A DNA stretch of 42,926 bases from RGIG8767 sp045531685. GTDB taxonomy: Bacteria; Bacillota; Clostridia; Lachnospirales; Lachnospiraceae. The notes under the pieces were generated by a model. It was not told the origin of the DNA. It did no database searches and saw nothing but the letters and a program-made list of their open reading frames with translations. The stretch is taken from the NCBI GenBank assembly GCA_045531685.1, contig JAZSEL010000063.1:1-42926 (forward strand). Direction: 5' to 3'. The translations under genes were made by a program, and so were the position numbers. Positions 1 to 8,692 of the stretch are shown here, piece after piece; positions within the stretch are counted from its first letter, which is position 1; each line of letters starts with the position of its first letter.

Positions 1-31
1 ATCCTTGTCCGCCATTTTGACTTAATAATAC

Positions 32-1981
32 TTATTTCTTTTTATGAACATTGCGGATGGTTTTCTTTTTCCTTGGTTGTTCAGCGGCTGCATTTTTAGA
101 ACCGGATTTTTTGCCGGTATTCCCTTTTTCGTTTTTACCGGATTTTCCTTTTCCGGAAGTACCCTGACTCCAATTGCCGGCACCTTTCTCCGGTCGAATC
201 AGACATTTTTTATCAAAACCAACCAAATCCATACGGTTTGCTTTCTGCAATGCTTCCAATACAAGCTCTCTGTTTGCCGGATTACGGTATTGGATTAATG
301 CACGCTGCATAGCTTTTTCATGAGGATTCTTACATACATACACCGGTTTCATGGTAACCGGATTTAAGCCTGTATAATACATAACCGTAGATACCGTGGA
401 AGGTGTAGGATAAAAATCCTGTACCTGCTGTGGCATATATCCCAAATCGCGGAGATATTCCGCCAAAGCGATGGCTTCTTTTAAAGTACTTCCCGGATGG
501 GAAGACATTAAATACGGCACCAAAAACTGCTTTAAGCCTGCCTGTTCATTTAACTTTGCATATTTCTTACGGAACCGTTCGTAAACCGAGTTTTCCGGTT
601 TGCCCATCTGGGTTAAAACCGCATCACAAATATGCTCCGGAGCCACCTTAAGCTGCCCACTGACATGATGCTGTATCAACTCACGGAAGAAGGTATCGTC
701 TTTATCCTCTATTAAATAATCAAAACGGATACCGGAGCGGATAAATACCTTCTTTACTCCCGGTAAATTACGCAATTTACGGAGCAGACTCAAGTAATCC
801 TTATGGTCTACATACAGGTTCTTACAAGGAGTCGGCACCAGACATTGTCTTCCGGTACATACTCCTCTTTCCAGCTGCTCCTTGCAGGAAGGATGTCTGA
901 AATTAGCTGTCGGACCGCCAACATCATGGATATAACCTTTGAAATCCGGCTCCTGAATCATTTTTTCTGCTTCTTCCAGAATGGATTCATGGCTTCTTAC
1001 CTGTATGGTTCTTCCCTGATGGAAGGTCAATGCACAGAAATTACATCCTCCAAAGCATCCTCGGTTACTGATTAATGAAAACTTAATTTCATTAATAGCA
1101 GGCACTCCGCCTTTTTCTTCATAGGACGGATGATAGGTTCTCATATATGGCAATGCATATACGGCATCCATTTCTTCTGTTGACATTGGTGGTTGTGGTG
1201 GATTCTGTACCACATAAACTGAGTTTGGATAGGCTTCCACCAATGTTTCTGCCTTAATCGCATCCGTATTTTTATACTGGATACCAAAACTCTTTGCATA
1301 AAGGGACGTATCTTCCTTCATGGAATCATAATCCGGTAAAATAACCGGCTCATATAAACTGTCAATGTCCTTGGTCTTATAAACCGTTCCACGGATAAAT
1401 GTAATATCAGAAACCGCAAGACCGCTGTTTAACGCATCGGCTATTTCTACAATGGAACGCTCGCCCATACCATAGGAAATAATATCCGCGCCACTGTCTA
1501 ATAAAATGGAACGTTTAAAGGAATTGGACCAATAATCATAATGAGCCAATCTACGTAAGCTGGCTTCAATTCCACCGATAATAATAGGCGTTTTCTTATA
1601 GGTTCTTCGAATCAGATTGCAATATACAACCGTTGCATGGTCCGGACGCTTGTAAGGTTCGCCACCCGGTGTATAGGCATCGGTTTCCCGGTGCTTTTTA
1701 GATACATAGTAGTGATTTACCATGGAATCCATATTACCGCCGCTGCAAAGGAAACCAAGTCTTGGCTCACCAAGTACCGTGATACTCTTATCATCCTTCC
1801 AATCCGGCTGGGCTATGATACCAACCGTATATCCATGAGACTCCAACACACGACTGATAATAGCATGCCCAAAAGAAGGATGATCCACATAGGCATCCCC
1901 ACATACATAGACAAAGTCCAACTGTTCTATTCCACGTTCCTTTAAATCTTCTTTTGAAATCGGCAAAAATCCCTGTGCCAT
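32..1981 (-). CDS. ygiQ: YgiQ family radical SAM protein
   Basis: A 649-residue protein whose length and domain order fit the YgiQ/UPF0313 family of radical SAM proteins, whose reaction is unknown. The radical SAM cluster motif C-x3-C-x2-C (CFGGCNFC) lies near residue 313. Before it is the long N-terminal region usual for the family, and after it the core with further cysteines. The last 60 or so residues form a Lys/Gly/Asn-rich, probably disordered basic tail (ending RNVHKKK), also common in this family. The start is the ATG at 1981, preceded by GAGG with good spacing. It is followed upstream by the HAD gene on the same strand, with a 48-bp gap. The family assignment is firm; the substrate cannot be inferred. 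Confidence 0.93.
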   Translation of the reverse strand: MAQGFLPISKEDLKERGIEQLDFVYVCGDAYVDHPSFGHAIISRVLESHGYTVGIIAQPDWKDDKSITVLGEPRLGFLCSGGNMDSMVNHYYVSKKHRETDAYTPGGEPYKRPDHATVVYCNLIRRTYKKTPIIIGGIEASLRRLAHYDYWSNSFKRSILLDSGADIISYGMGERSIVEIADALNSGLAVSDITFIRGTVYKTKDIDSLYEPVILPDYDSMKEDTSLYAKSFGIQYKNTDAIKAETLVEAYPNSVYVVQNPPQPPMSTEEMDAVYALPYMRTYHPSYEEKGGVPAINEIKFSLISNRGCFGGCNFCALTFHQGRTIQVRSHESILEEAEKMIQEPDFKGYIHDVGGPTANFRHPSCKEQLERGVCTGRQCLVPTPCKNLYVDHKDYLSLLRKLRNLPGVKKVFIRSGIRFDYLIEDKDDTFFRELIQHHVSGQLKVAPEHICDAVLTQMGKPENSVYERFRKKYAKLNEQAGLKQFLVPYLMSSHPGSTLKEAIALAEYLRDLGYMPQQVQDFYPTPSTVSTVMYYTGLNPVTMKPVYVCKNPHEKAMQRALIQYRNPANRELVLEALQKANRMDLVGFDKKCLIRPEKGAGNWSQGTSGKGKSGKNEKGNTGKKSGSKNAAAEQPRKKKTIRNVHKKK

Positions 1982-2029
1982 GTTTCATCCTCGTTTCTAT
2001 ATTTTACAAATCTCTAATACAGAGACGTC

Positions 2030-2683
2030 TTAATCTAAAATTATATCATAATAATCGTTAATATAGTAATCCGCAGTCGCTCTCTTTTCTTCTTTCTGAT
2101 AAAGAGAATATTCGTCTTCTACGGCACATACCTTCATTCCTGCATTTTTTCCTGCCATAATTCCCGGCACAATATCTTCAAACACAAGGCAATTCTTTGG
2201 TTCCACACCAAGACGTCCTGCTACAGCAAGATATATATCCGGTGCCGGTTTGCCCTTAGCCACTTCACATGCCGTCATAATACAATCAAAATCCTTACCA
2301 AATCCTCTGGCATCCGCTACCGCCTCCACCAATTGTCTGGAATTGCTGGTTGCAATTCCCAACTTAATGTTATTCTTAATGCAATACTTAAGAAAACGGT
2401 CTGCACCCGGTTTCAATGGGACCTCATTCATATATTTATCCCATGCCATCCGGTTCCAATCATCCTTCATCTGCTCCAAAGAATCCGGTATTTGAAATTT
2501 TTCTTTAAAAAATACAGCAGTTTCTGAAAAACTCATACCTTCAATTTCTTTTTGTAGATTTTTAGGTAGTTCCTTTATTCCAAACCGTCCTAAATATTCG
2601 ACATCTATTTCCTTCCAAATCCACATGGAATCCACTAAGGAACCATCCAGATCGAAAATAACAGCCTTTATATCCTGAAGCAT
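2030..2683 (-). CDS. HAD-superfamily hydrolase, beta-phosphoglucomutase-like
   Basis: A 217-residue HAD hydrolase of subfamily IA. Motif I is FDLDGSLVDS near the N terminus, motif II is ATSNS, the conserved Lys is in KGKPAPD, and motif III/IV is FEDIVPGI followed by AGMKV. A helical cap sits between motifs I and II, as in beta-phosphoglucomutases and small sugar-phosphate phosphatases. I chose the ATG at 2683 because GGAAGG lies upstream of it and the HAD fold begins immediately after; an upstream in-frame ATG at 2728 would add 15 residues with no family match. It probably dephosphorylates a small metabolite in the cytoplasm, but the substrate is not readable from sequence. Confidence 0.88.
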   Translation of the reverse strand: MLQDIKAVIFDLDGSLVDSMWIWKEIDVEYLGRFGIKELPKNLQKEIEGMSFSETAVFFKEKFQIPDSLEQMKDDWNRMAWDKYMNEVPLKPGADRFLKYCIKNNIKLGIATSNSRQLVEAVADARGFGKDFDCIMTACEVAKGKPAPDIYLAVAGRLGVEPKNCLVFEDIVPGIMAGKNAGMKVCAVEDEYSLYQKEEKRATADYYINDYYDIILD

Positions 2684-2749
2684 TCTTTCATTTCCTTCCA
2701 TAAGTGTAATATTTCCATTATGAAACAAATGGTTATTTTAAAACATCTT

Positions 2750-3451
2750 CTATAAACTCTTTAAATAAGTAATCTCTTCTTCGGTTAATCTGCGATATTC
2801 TCCTAAAGATAAACTATCATCCAGCTTCATATTTCCCATGGAGATACGTTTTAAATAGACTACTTTATTATTTACTGCTTCAAACATCCGTTTTACCTGA
2901 TGAAATTTACCTTCTGTAATGGTAATATACACAGCCTTATCATCAAGTACTTCTATTTTTGCCGGAAGAGTCATTCGTTTTTCACCAATATCAACACCCT
3001 CTTCAAGCTGTTTGATATCACTTTCATGAATATCACATTCTAATTTTGCAAGATATGTCTTTTCAATATGATGCCTTGGGGACAACAAACGATGCCCAAG
3101 TTCACCATCATTGGTAATCAGCAAAAGCCCTTCTGTATCCTTATCCAATCTTCCGACCGGGTACAAATTCTTACAAGGTTCTTCCTTGAAATAATCAAGT
3201 ACAGTCTTCTGAAAATTATCTTCCGTAGCCGTTATAATACCTGCCGGCTTATGAAACATATAGTAGGCATATTCTTCATTGGATAAAACCATACCCTGAC
3301 AAGAAATAACATCCGATTCCTCAACCTTAGTCTCCGGTTTTTTTATAATTTCACCGTTTACGGATACCTGCCCTTTTTGAATCAAAACCTTTACCTGACT
3401 TCTGGTTCCTATATTCTTATCACATAAAAATTTGTCCAATCTTTTTGCCAT
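2750..3451 (-). CDS. RsuA/RluB-family 16S rRNA pseudouridine synthase
   Basis: A 233-residue pseudouridine synthase. An N-terminal S4 RNA-binding domain (about residues 1-60, RLDKFL...GTRSQVKVLIQKGQV) precedes the catalytic domain with the family motif GRLDKDTEGLLL, in which the Asp is the catalytic nucleophile. Length and domain order match RsuA, which modifies a uridine of 16S rRNA in E. coli; RluB/RluE/RluF relatives act on 23S rRNA, so the exact target is inferred. The ribosome site is weak (AAAGAA). The gene is divergent from ylbJ across 51 bp that must hold promoters for both. A TATAAT at 3477-3482 is the only clear hexamer there and points towards ylbJ. Confidence 0.9.
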   Translation of the reverse strand: MAKRLDKFLCDKNIGTRSQVKVLIQKGQVSVNGEIIKKPETKVEESDVISCQGMVLSNEEYAYYMFHKPAGIITATEDNFQKTVLDYFKEEPCKNLYPVGRLDKDTEGLLLITNDGELGHRLLSPRHHIEKTYLAKLECDIHESDIKQLEEGVDIGEKRMTLPAKIEVLDDKAVYITITEGKFHQVKRMFEAVNNKVVYLKRISMGNMKLDDSLSLGEYRRLTEEEITYLKSL

Positions 3452-3502
3452 TGTTCTTTATTCCGTTTCTTTTTCGTATAATACAACAATTACTAATTAT
3501 TT

Positions 3503-4468
3503 ATGGAAAATATGAAAAAAACCAACATCCGGATTCTATATAATAAATATCTACCCCTTATCACAGGCATATTATTTATGTTTTTACTATTGACCAATAC
3601 GGTCAGCAGTGCTTCTCTTGTAAATTCAGGTCTTACAACCTGGTATAAACATATGATACCTTCCCTATTTCCCTTTATGGTACTGTCCGGTATCCTGCTC
3701 CGTAGCGGCTTGTCCAAACAAATTGCGGGGATTGGCTATCCATTACTAGGAAGACTGTTCCGCTTATCTTCTGATTGTGTTTATATCATTATTATGGGTT
3801 TTTTATGTGGCTTTCCTATGGGTGCGTCCATTATTGCCGACAGTCTTACTTTGGGCAAAATCAGTCAAAAAGAGGCGGATTTACTGCTGGCATTCTGTAA
3901 TAATATCGGTCCTGTTTATTTTATGTCCTTTGTAACAGCTTTGTGTCCGTATTACGCACCTTGGATTACCCTAAGCATCATGTATGGGGTGCCACTTGTA
4001 TATGGACTTATTCTGCGCTATACCAAGTACAAAGACATTCAAAGTTGTGACAGTTCTACAAAGCTTACAAGAAAACAGGACCAAAGAACGAATTACCTTT
4101 ATGCCTTTGAAGAATCCGTTCAGAAAGCACTAATCTCAATTATTACACTTGGTGGATATATGGTAATCTTCAACGTTATTCAGTTGCCTTTATATAACTC
4201 ATTTTATCAACTTTCCGAGAAATCGCTTTGCATTTATAAAGGGCTTATTGAAATCAACTCCGGCATCGCAGCCATTGCAAATTATCCGCAGTTTTATTTT
4301 ATTACTTATGCCATATTTCTTCCTTTTGGGGGCTTATGTTGTGTCTTTCAAACCTATTCTATGATAAAGAACACATCCTTATCTCTTTATAATTATCTAA
4401 TCCATAAAACATTACAAACTCTTGTTACGATTTGCATCTATTTTCTAGGGGTATCGATATTTGGATAG
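3503..4468 (+). CDS. ylbJ: Sporulation integral membrane protein YlbJ
   Basis: A 321-residue multi-pass membrane protein of the nucleoside-recognition (Gate) domain type, matching YlbJ of endospore formers. Visible features are an N-terminal membrane segment (PLITGILFMFLLLTN), the motif SLFPFMVLSGILLRSGLS, the conserved GFLCGFPMGA with its Gly-rich loop, and CNNIGPVYF. In Bacillus, YlbJ is made in the mother cell and is needed for heat-resistant spores. It is one of only three plus-strand genes here and is convergent with the coiled-coil gene downstream. The start is taken as ATG 3503; ATG 3512 is an alternative, and neither has a strong ribosome site. A TATAAT lies at 3477-3482. I could not identify a sporulation-sigma promoter with confidence. 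Confidence 0.9.
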   Translation: MENMKKTNIRILYNKYLPLITGILFMFLLLTNTVSSASLVNSGLTTWYKHMIPSLFPFMVLSGILLRSGLSKQIAGIGYPLLGRLFRLSSDCVYIIIMGFLCGFPMGASIIADSLTLGKISQKEADLLLAFCNNIGPVYFMSFVTALCPYYAPWITLSIMYGVPLVYGLILRYTKYKDIQSCDSSTKLTRKQDQRTNYLYAFEESVQKALISIITLGGYMVIFNVIQLPLYNSFYQLSEKSLCIYKGLIEINSGIAAIANYPQFYFITYAIFLPFGGLCCVFQTYSMIKNTSLSLYNYLIHKTLQTLVTICIYFLGVSIFG

Positions 4469-4603
4469 GTATAGTGGAATGTGTGTCCCTTTGCAGACTA
4501 TTTAAAAACGTCGGCACTTAACGAGGTTATTTCGAGTTTAGCGCCGTTACGTTTTTAACTAAGCGAGAGCGTGTCGGAAAAGGGATATACATTCCACTAT
4601 ACC
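4468..4603. repeat. 136-bp imperfect palindrome (MITE-like or structured RNA element)
   Basis: The outer arms GGTATAGTGGAATGT (4468-4482) and ACATTCCACTATACC (4589-4603) are perfect 15-bp complements. Pairing continues inward through GTGTCCCTTT / AAAGGGATAT with G-U wobble only, then through a second perfect 10-bp stem TTAAAAACGT / ACGTTTTTAA, and ends in a stem-loop around GGC..GCC. The left arm overlaps the last base of the ylbJ stop codon. It encodes no protein. A non-autonomous mobile palindrome, a REP-like repeat or a transcribed structured RNA are all possible. Confidence 0.7.
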
Positions 4604-4634
4604 CTTCTAATACACACCCCGGGCATACAACAAA

Positions 4635-4658
4635 ACGCGCCAACACTTGCTGGCGCGT
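4635..4658. terminator. Rho-independent terminator for the coiled-coil gene
   Basis: A perfect 8-bp GC-rich stem ACGCGCCA / TGGCGCGT (4635-4642 and 4651-4658) encloses an 8-nt loop. On the minus strand it is followed by TTTTGTTG and lies 9 bp past the stop codon of the gene ending at 4667. An outer CATACAA / TTGTATG pairing extends it. Because ylbJ converges from the other side, it may also act on plus-strand transcripts. Confidence 0.85.
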
Positions 4659-4666
4659 TGTATGGA

Positions 4667-5281
4667 CTAGATTAAGTCTAAATCGATTGGACCACCACTT
4701 GCTTCGCTTGCTAACTCTTCGGTTAACTGGATGGCTTCTGCTTCCTGTGGTTTTAACTCTGCACGGTTGGCACGAACTGTCTCATAACATTCATTTAAAG
4801 AGTCCATTAATGCATCATAACGTGCACCTGCCGTATGAATATAGTGAGCAACTACCTCTTCTACATGAGCTAACAAATCATCTGTGTACTGAACTGCAGA
4901 TGCACGTAATCCATTGGCTTCCACTGTTGCACTGTCTAAAATGTCCTGTGCCTGGGCAGATGCTAAAGTTACCACTTCATTGGCCTGCTCATATGCCTGA
5001 AGCATAATCTCATGCTCATTAATCAATTCATTGGTCTGATCTGTAGCTTCCTTGATTAAAGCGGCTGCTTTATCTCTGGCATCGTTAAGAATCGCTTCTT
5101 TATTACTGATAATCTTCTGATAACGTTTGATTTCATCAGGAGTTTTCATTTTTAATTCACGAAGTAAACCTTCGATTTCTTCTTTGTTCACAATAATCTG
5201 TGTATTGGAAAGAGTTTTATATTTACAGCTTGCAATATAATCTTCAATTTCATCAATCAACTGTTCGATTTTACTACTCAT
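4667..5281 (-). CDS. Coiled-coil protein (V-type ATPase subunit H / DivIVA-like)
   Basis: A 204-residue soluble, largely helical protein. Residues from about 45 to 175 are heptad-rich and alanine-rich (ARDKAAALIKEA, TLASAQAQDILDSA), like the stalk-type coiled coils of ATP synthase subunit b/H and DivIVA-related proteins. The last 30 residues are acidic and probably disordered. There is no membrane segment or enzymatic motif. It sits 18 bp downstream of coaD on the same strand and ends at a strong terminator, so it closes the rsmD-coaD transcript. Homologues at this locus are often labelled ATPase, but no Walker motif is present, so that label is not supported. A role in organising membrane or division proteins is only a guess. 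Confidence 0.75.
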   Translation of the reverse strand: MSSKIEQLIDEIEDYIASCKYKTLSNTQIIVNKEEIEGLLRELKMKTPDEIKRYQKIISNKEAILNDARDKAAALIKEATDQTNELINEHEIMLQAYEQANEVVTLASAQAQDILDSATVEANGLRASAVQYTDDLLAHVEEVVAHYIHTAGARYDALMDSLNECYETVRANRAELKPQEAEAIQLTEELASEASGGPIDLDLI

Positions 5282-5299
5282 ATCTTGTCTGCTCCATTC

Positions 5300-5788
5300 C
5301 TAATCTACATGACCATATTTTTCATATACCAGTTTGGCTACATACTCCGGTACAAGAGGTGTAATATCCCCGTGAAAACTTGCAATCTCTTTAACACTGG
5401 AAGAACTCAGATAAGAATACTCCAAGCTTGTGGTTAAAAAGATGGTATCCAATTCTCCGTTGCTTAATTTGCTATTGGTCTGCGCAATCTGAAGTTCATA
5501 TTCAAAGTCCGTAATCGCTCGTAACCCTCTTACCGATACATGAATATCCTTCTCTTTTGCATAATCAATCAACAATCCTTGAAAGGATTCCACGGATACA
5601 TTTGGAATATCTTTTGTGACCTCTTTCAATATATTAACACGTTCCTCAACGGAAAACAATGGTGTCTTCACGTTGTTATTTAACACGGCTACTGTCAAAT
5701 GATCCACGATATCAGCGGCTCTTTTAATAATATCAAGATGACCATAAGTTACGGGATCAAAGCTTCCCGGATAAATTGCACTTTTCAT
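5300..5788 (-). CDS. coaD: Pantetheine-phosphate adenylyltransferase
   Basis: A 162-residue protein matching CoaD (PPAT), which transfers AMP from ATP to 4'-phosphopantetheine in coenzyme A synthesis. The nucleotidyltransferase signature YPGSFDPVTYGHLDII begins at residue 5, with the T/HxGH-type motif. RGLRAITDFEYE and the C-terminal SLEYSYLSSSSVKEIA motif are both typical. The start at 5788 is set by AAAAGGAG seven bases upstream; the longer reading frame into rsmD would add 24 residues that match nothing. It follows rsmD, a pairing common across bacteria, and precedes the coiled-coil gene, so the three probably form one operon. Confidence 0.97.
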   Translation of the reverse strand: MKSAIYPGSFDPVTYGHLDIIKRAADIVDHLTVAVLNNNVKTPLFSVEERVNILKEVTKDIPNVSVESFQGLLIDYAKEKDIHVSVRGLRAITDFEYELQIAQTNSKLSNGELDTIFLTTSLEYSYLSSSSVKEIASFHGDITPLVPEYVAKLVYEKYGHVD

Positions 5789-5834
5789 AAGGTATCTCCT
5801 TTTTTGAACGTTATCCTTTAAGAAAACACGTGAT

Positions 5835-6383
5835 TTATTCTTTGTTTTCAAAGAAAACATGTTTATTTGTTTTGTAAACTTTTTCTTTTAAAAGAGTGAA
5901 TCCTAATTCCTCAATCTCAGATAAATCTCTGTCTTTTTCTGCTTCAATGATAATCAAAGTATCATCCTTTAAGCAGCCGGACTGTTTCAGCATCTGGCAA
6001 ACCAAAGGTTCAATTTCTATTTGATACGGCGGGTCCATAAAAATGATATCTGCCTTTTCGTTTAGAAACGGAACTGCCCCCAGAACATCTCTGCTGACGA
6101 TAGTTGCTTTATCCATCAATTTCGTAAAGGTAAGATTCTTTTTGATACATTCCAAAGCCTTTTTGTCATTTTCAACAAAATACGCATATTTGGCACCTCG
6201 ACTTAACGCTTCAATACCAATTCCACCACTGCCCGCAAAGAAATCATAAAATACACAATCCGGAACCTCTGTCTGGATCATATTAAATAACGTTTCCTTG
6301 ATTCGATCCGTGGTTGGTCTTGTGTCCTTTCCCTCCGGCGTGATAAGCGGAAGGGAACGGCATGTACCTGCAATTACTCTCAT
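5835..6383 (-). CDS. rsmD: 16S rRNA (guanine966-N2)-methyltransferase
   Basis: A 182-residue RsmD homologue, which methylates G966 of 16S rRNA in the assembled small subunit using S-adenosylmethionine. It opens with the family signature MRVIAGTCRSLPL. The SAM-binding motif FYDFFAGSGGIGIEALSRGA follows, and the catalytic NPPY-type tetrapeptide is here DPPY (IIFMDPPYQ). The ribosome site AAAGGATG precedes ATG 6383. Its end is 46 bp from the coaD start and the two are presumably cotranscribed. The topoisomerase gene upstream ends 26 bp away with no terminator visible, so readthrough from that operon is possible. Confidence 0.95.
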   Translation of the reverse strand: MRVIAGTCRSLPLITPEGKDTRPTTDRIKETLFNMIQTEVPDCVFYDFFAGSGGIGIEALSRGAKYAYFVENDKKALECIKKNLTFTKLMDKATIVSRDVLGAVPFLNEKADIIFMDPPYQIEIEPLVCQMLKQSGCLKDDTLIIIEAEKDRDLSEIEELGFTLLKEKVYKTNKHVFFENKE

Positions 6384-6409
6384 ATTATAACATCCTTTCT
6401 ATGAATGGA

Positions 6410-8647
6410 CTATACTCTAAGTTTGGTTCCTTTTGAGTCACGTTTTAATAATTTAATTTGGTTCAAAAGAATGGATTTTTCTTTGTAAATAACTGAAGTT
6501 TCCACCATGTTTTTATGATAATATACTTCTTCTACAAAGTCCTTGGCTCCTAATTTCATGCCGCGTACACCGATGGCACCTTTTTTCTTTTCCGGAATCT
6601 CTTCAATCGGGAAACGAAGGAAATATCCATCTGCTGAACGAAGTACAATATGTGTCTGCTCCCGTATTACGGATACACTTACTACTTCATCATCATCTGC
6701 AAGCTTGGTTGCCGCAACCGTCTTTTTCATAACATCAAACTCACCACCATCCACTATCTTCATCATGGACTGTTTCGTTACAAAAACAATACGGTAGAGA
6801 TTCAATTCAGACTGGGATGCTACAGCCACTATCTGCTCTTTTTCAGCAGAATAATTACTAACGTTATCAATCGGAATTCCCTTGTCACGGAACTTACCAA
6901 ACGGAAGATCCATCACTTTTATGGTGTGCAGCTGTCCGGTGTTGGTAAAGAAACAAACCTTACCCACATTTTTACATTTTACAATGTATTTGCTTTCAAG
7001 AGTTGCTGCTTCGATATTACGCTCAAAGGTAGGAACATCCACACATCTGGCATATCCAAATCGGTCTACCAGGAGCATAACGTCCATTTCTTCCACTTTT
7101 GCTTCTTCCACAACTGCTTCTTCGCAATTATCAATTACGGTTCTTCTGTCTCGTTTATATTCTTTCTTAATCTCTTCTAACTCATTGATAATAACCTGTG
7201 CCATAGAATCCCGTCTGGATAAAATATCTTCATAACGGTAAATATTAGTCATGGTCTCTTCGTGTTCTTTGATCAATGCCTGGATTTCCAAACCGATTAA
7301 TTTATATAAACGCATGTCTAAAATGGCATTGGCCTGCTCTTCTGTAAACATGAGCTGCTGTGCCATGATTTTAGACTCTTTTGATTTAAAGGTAATTCCT
7401 TTAATATTACCGTTTACAAGGCAGTCCTTTGCCATGGCACGGTCTTTACTTCCGCGAAGGATTTCAATGATTAAGTCAATCACATTACATGCCTTAATTA
7501 AACCTTCCTGGATTTCTTTTTTGTGATTTTCTTTTTCTAAAAGATTGGTATATTTTCTTGTGGCTACTTCATAACGGAATTTTACGCATTCCTGTAAAAT
7601 ACGCTTGATACCCATGGTTTCCGGTCTGCCGTCACAAATAGCAAGCATATTTACACCGAATGTATCCTCTAAACGTGTCTTTTTATATAAGAGATTAATA
7701 AAATTCTGTACATTGGCATCTTTACGAAGTTCAATAACAATACGGATTCCTTCTTTGGATGACTGGTTGGAAATATCCACTACATCCATCGTCTTCTTCG
7801 TTTCAACTAAATTGGCTACATCCATTAAAAACTTCGTAATATTGGCACCGATCATCGGATATGGAATCTCTGTAATTACCACATTGGTTTTGCCGTTTTT
7901 ACCTTTTTCGGTTTCAACCTTACCGCGAATCTTAATCTTACCCACACCGGTCTCATAGATTTCAAGCAACTCGTCCTTATTGGTTACAATACCTCCTGTT
8001 GGGAAATCCGGTCCCGGCACATAGCGCATAAGCTCTCTTGTAGTAATAGTTTCATCCAGCATATAGGCTTTCATGGCATCCAAAACCTCTGCAAGATTAT
8101 GAGGCGGAATACTGGTAGCCATACCTACTGCAATGCCTTCCGAACCATTGATTAAAAGATTCGGAATCTTAGCCGGAAGTACACTTGGTTCCTTTTCTGT
8201 TTCATCAAAGTTAGGAACAAAATCCACTACATCCTTGTCCAAATCTGCAAGAAGGCATTCCTGGGTTACCTTTTCCAGTCTGGCTTCCGTATATCGCATG
8301 GCAGCCGCACCGTCACCTTCGATATTGCCAAAGTTACCATGACCATCAATAAGGGGAAGTCCTTTTTTGAAATCCTGTGTCATTACAACAAGGGCTTCAT
8401 AAATGAAACTGACTCCATGAGGATGGTATTTACCCATGGTATCACCGACAATTCTGGCACTCTTACGATAAGGCTTATCGTAACGGATGCCAAGCTCCTG
8501 CATATCGTATAATGTTCTTCTCTGAACCGGTTTTAATCCATCGCGGACATCAGGCAAAGCTCGTGCCACAATAACACTCATGGCATAATCAATAAAAGAC
8601 TTTTGCATGACCTCCGAATATTCGGTTCTGATAATTTCTTCACTCAT
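6410..8647 (-). CDS. Type II topoisomerase subunit A (ParC-like)
   Basis: A 745-residue DNA-breakage subunit of a type IIA topoisomerase. The catalytic tyrosine is Tyr119 in AAMRYTEARL. The winged-helix region (RDGLKPVQRRTLYDM, GKYHPHG) and a C-terminal beta-propeller-type domain are present. I find no canonical GyrA box (QRRGGKG) in that domain, and the length is shorter than a typical GyrA; both favour a topoisomerase IV-like decatenase over gyrase. Ser80 and Glu84 occupy the quinolone-pocket positions of ParC/GrlA, but position 79, usually Asp in GyrA and ParC, is Val. It lies 45 bp after the subunit B gene with a GGTGA ribosome site, so the two form an operon. Clostridia usually carry a separate gyrBA pair near dnaA, which is not in this window. 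Confidence 0.9.
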   Translation of the reverse strand: MSEEIIRTEYSEVMQKSFIDYAMSVIVARALPDVRDGLKPVQRRTLYDMQELGIRYDKPYRKSARIVGDTMGKYHPHGVSFIYEALVVMTQDFKKGLPLIDGHGNFGNIEGDGAAAMRYTEARLEKVTQECLLADLDKDVVDFVPNFDETEKEPSVLPAKIPNLLINGSEGIAVGMATSIPPHNLAEVLDAMKAYMLDETITTRELMRYVPGPDFPTGGIVTNKDELLEIYETGVGKIKIRGKVETEKGKNGKTNVVITEIPYPMIGANITKFLMDVANLVETKKTMDVVDISNQSSKEGIRIVIELRKDANVQNFINLLYKKTRLEDTFGVNMLAICDGRPETMGIKRILQECVKFRYEVATRKYTNLLEKENHKKEIQEGLIKACNVIDLIIEILRGSKDRAMAKDCLVNGNIKGITFKSKESKIMAQQLMFTEEQANAILDMRLYKLIGLEIQALIKEHEETMTNIYRYEDILSRRDSMAQVIINELEEIKKEYKRDRRTVIDNCEEAVVEEAKVEEMDVMLLVDRFGYARCVDVPTFERNIEAATLESKYIVKCKNVGKVCFFTNTGQLHTIKVMDLPFGKFRDKGIPIDNVSNYSAEKEQIVAVASQSELNLYRIVFVTKQSMMKIVDGGEFDVMKKTVAATKLADDDEVVSVSVIREQTHIVLRSADGYFLRFPIEEIPEKKKGAIGVRGMKLGAKDFVEEVYYHKNMVETSVIYKEKSILLNQIKLLKRDSKGTKLRV

Positions 8648-8692
8648 TTTATTTCACCATTCTGAATTGATTCTATAATAAATAAAAGGTAA

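Noticed and set aside
3477..3482. TATAAT as a sporulation-sigma promoter for ylbJ
   Set aside because: The hexamer fits the housekeeping sigma better and no matching -35 at normal spacing was found. I could not support a sigma-E site, so it is only mentioned under ylbJ.
6543..8342. Several plus-strand open frames of 69-176 codons opposite the topoisomerase A gene
   Set aside because: They are antisense shadows of a highly conserved gene, without ribosome sites or family motifs.
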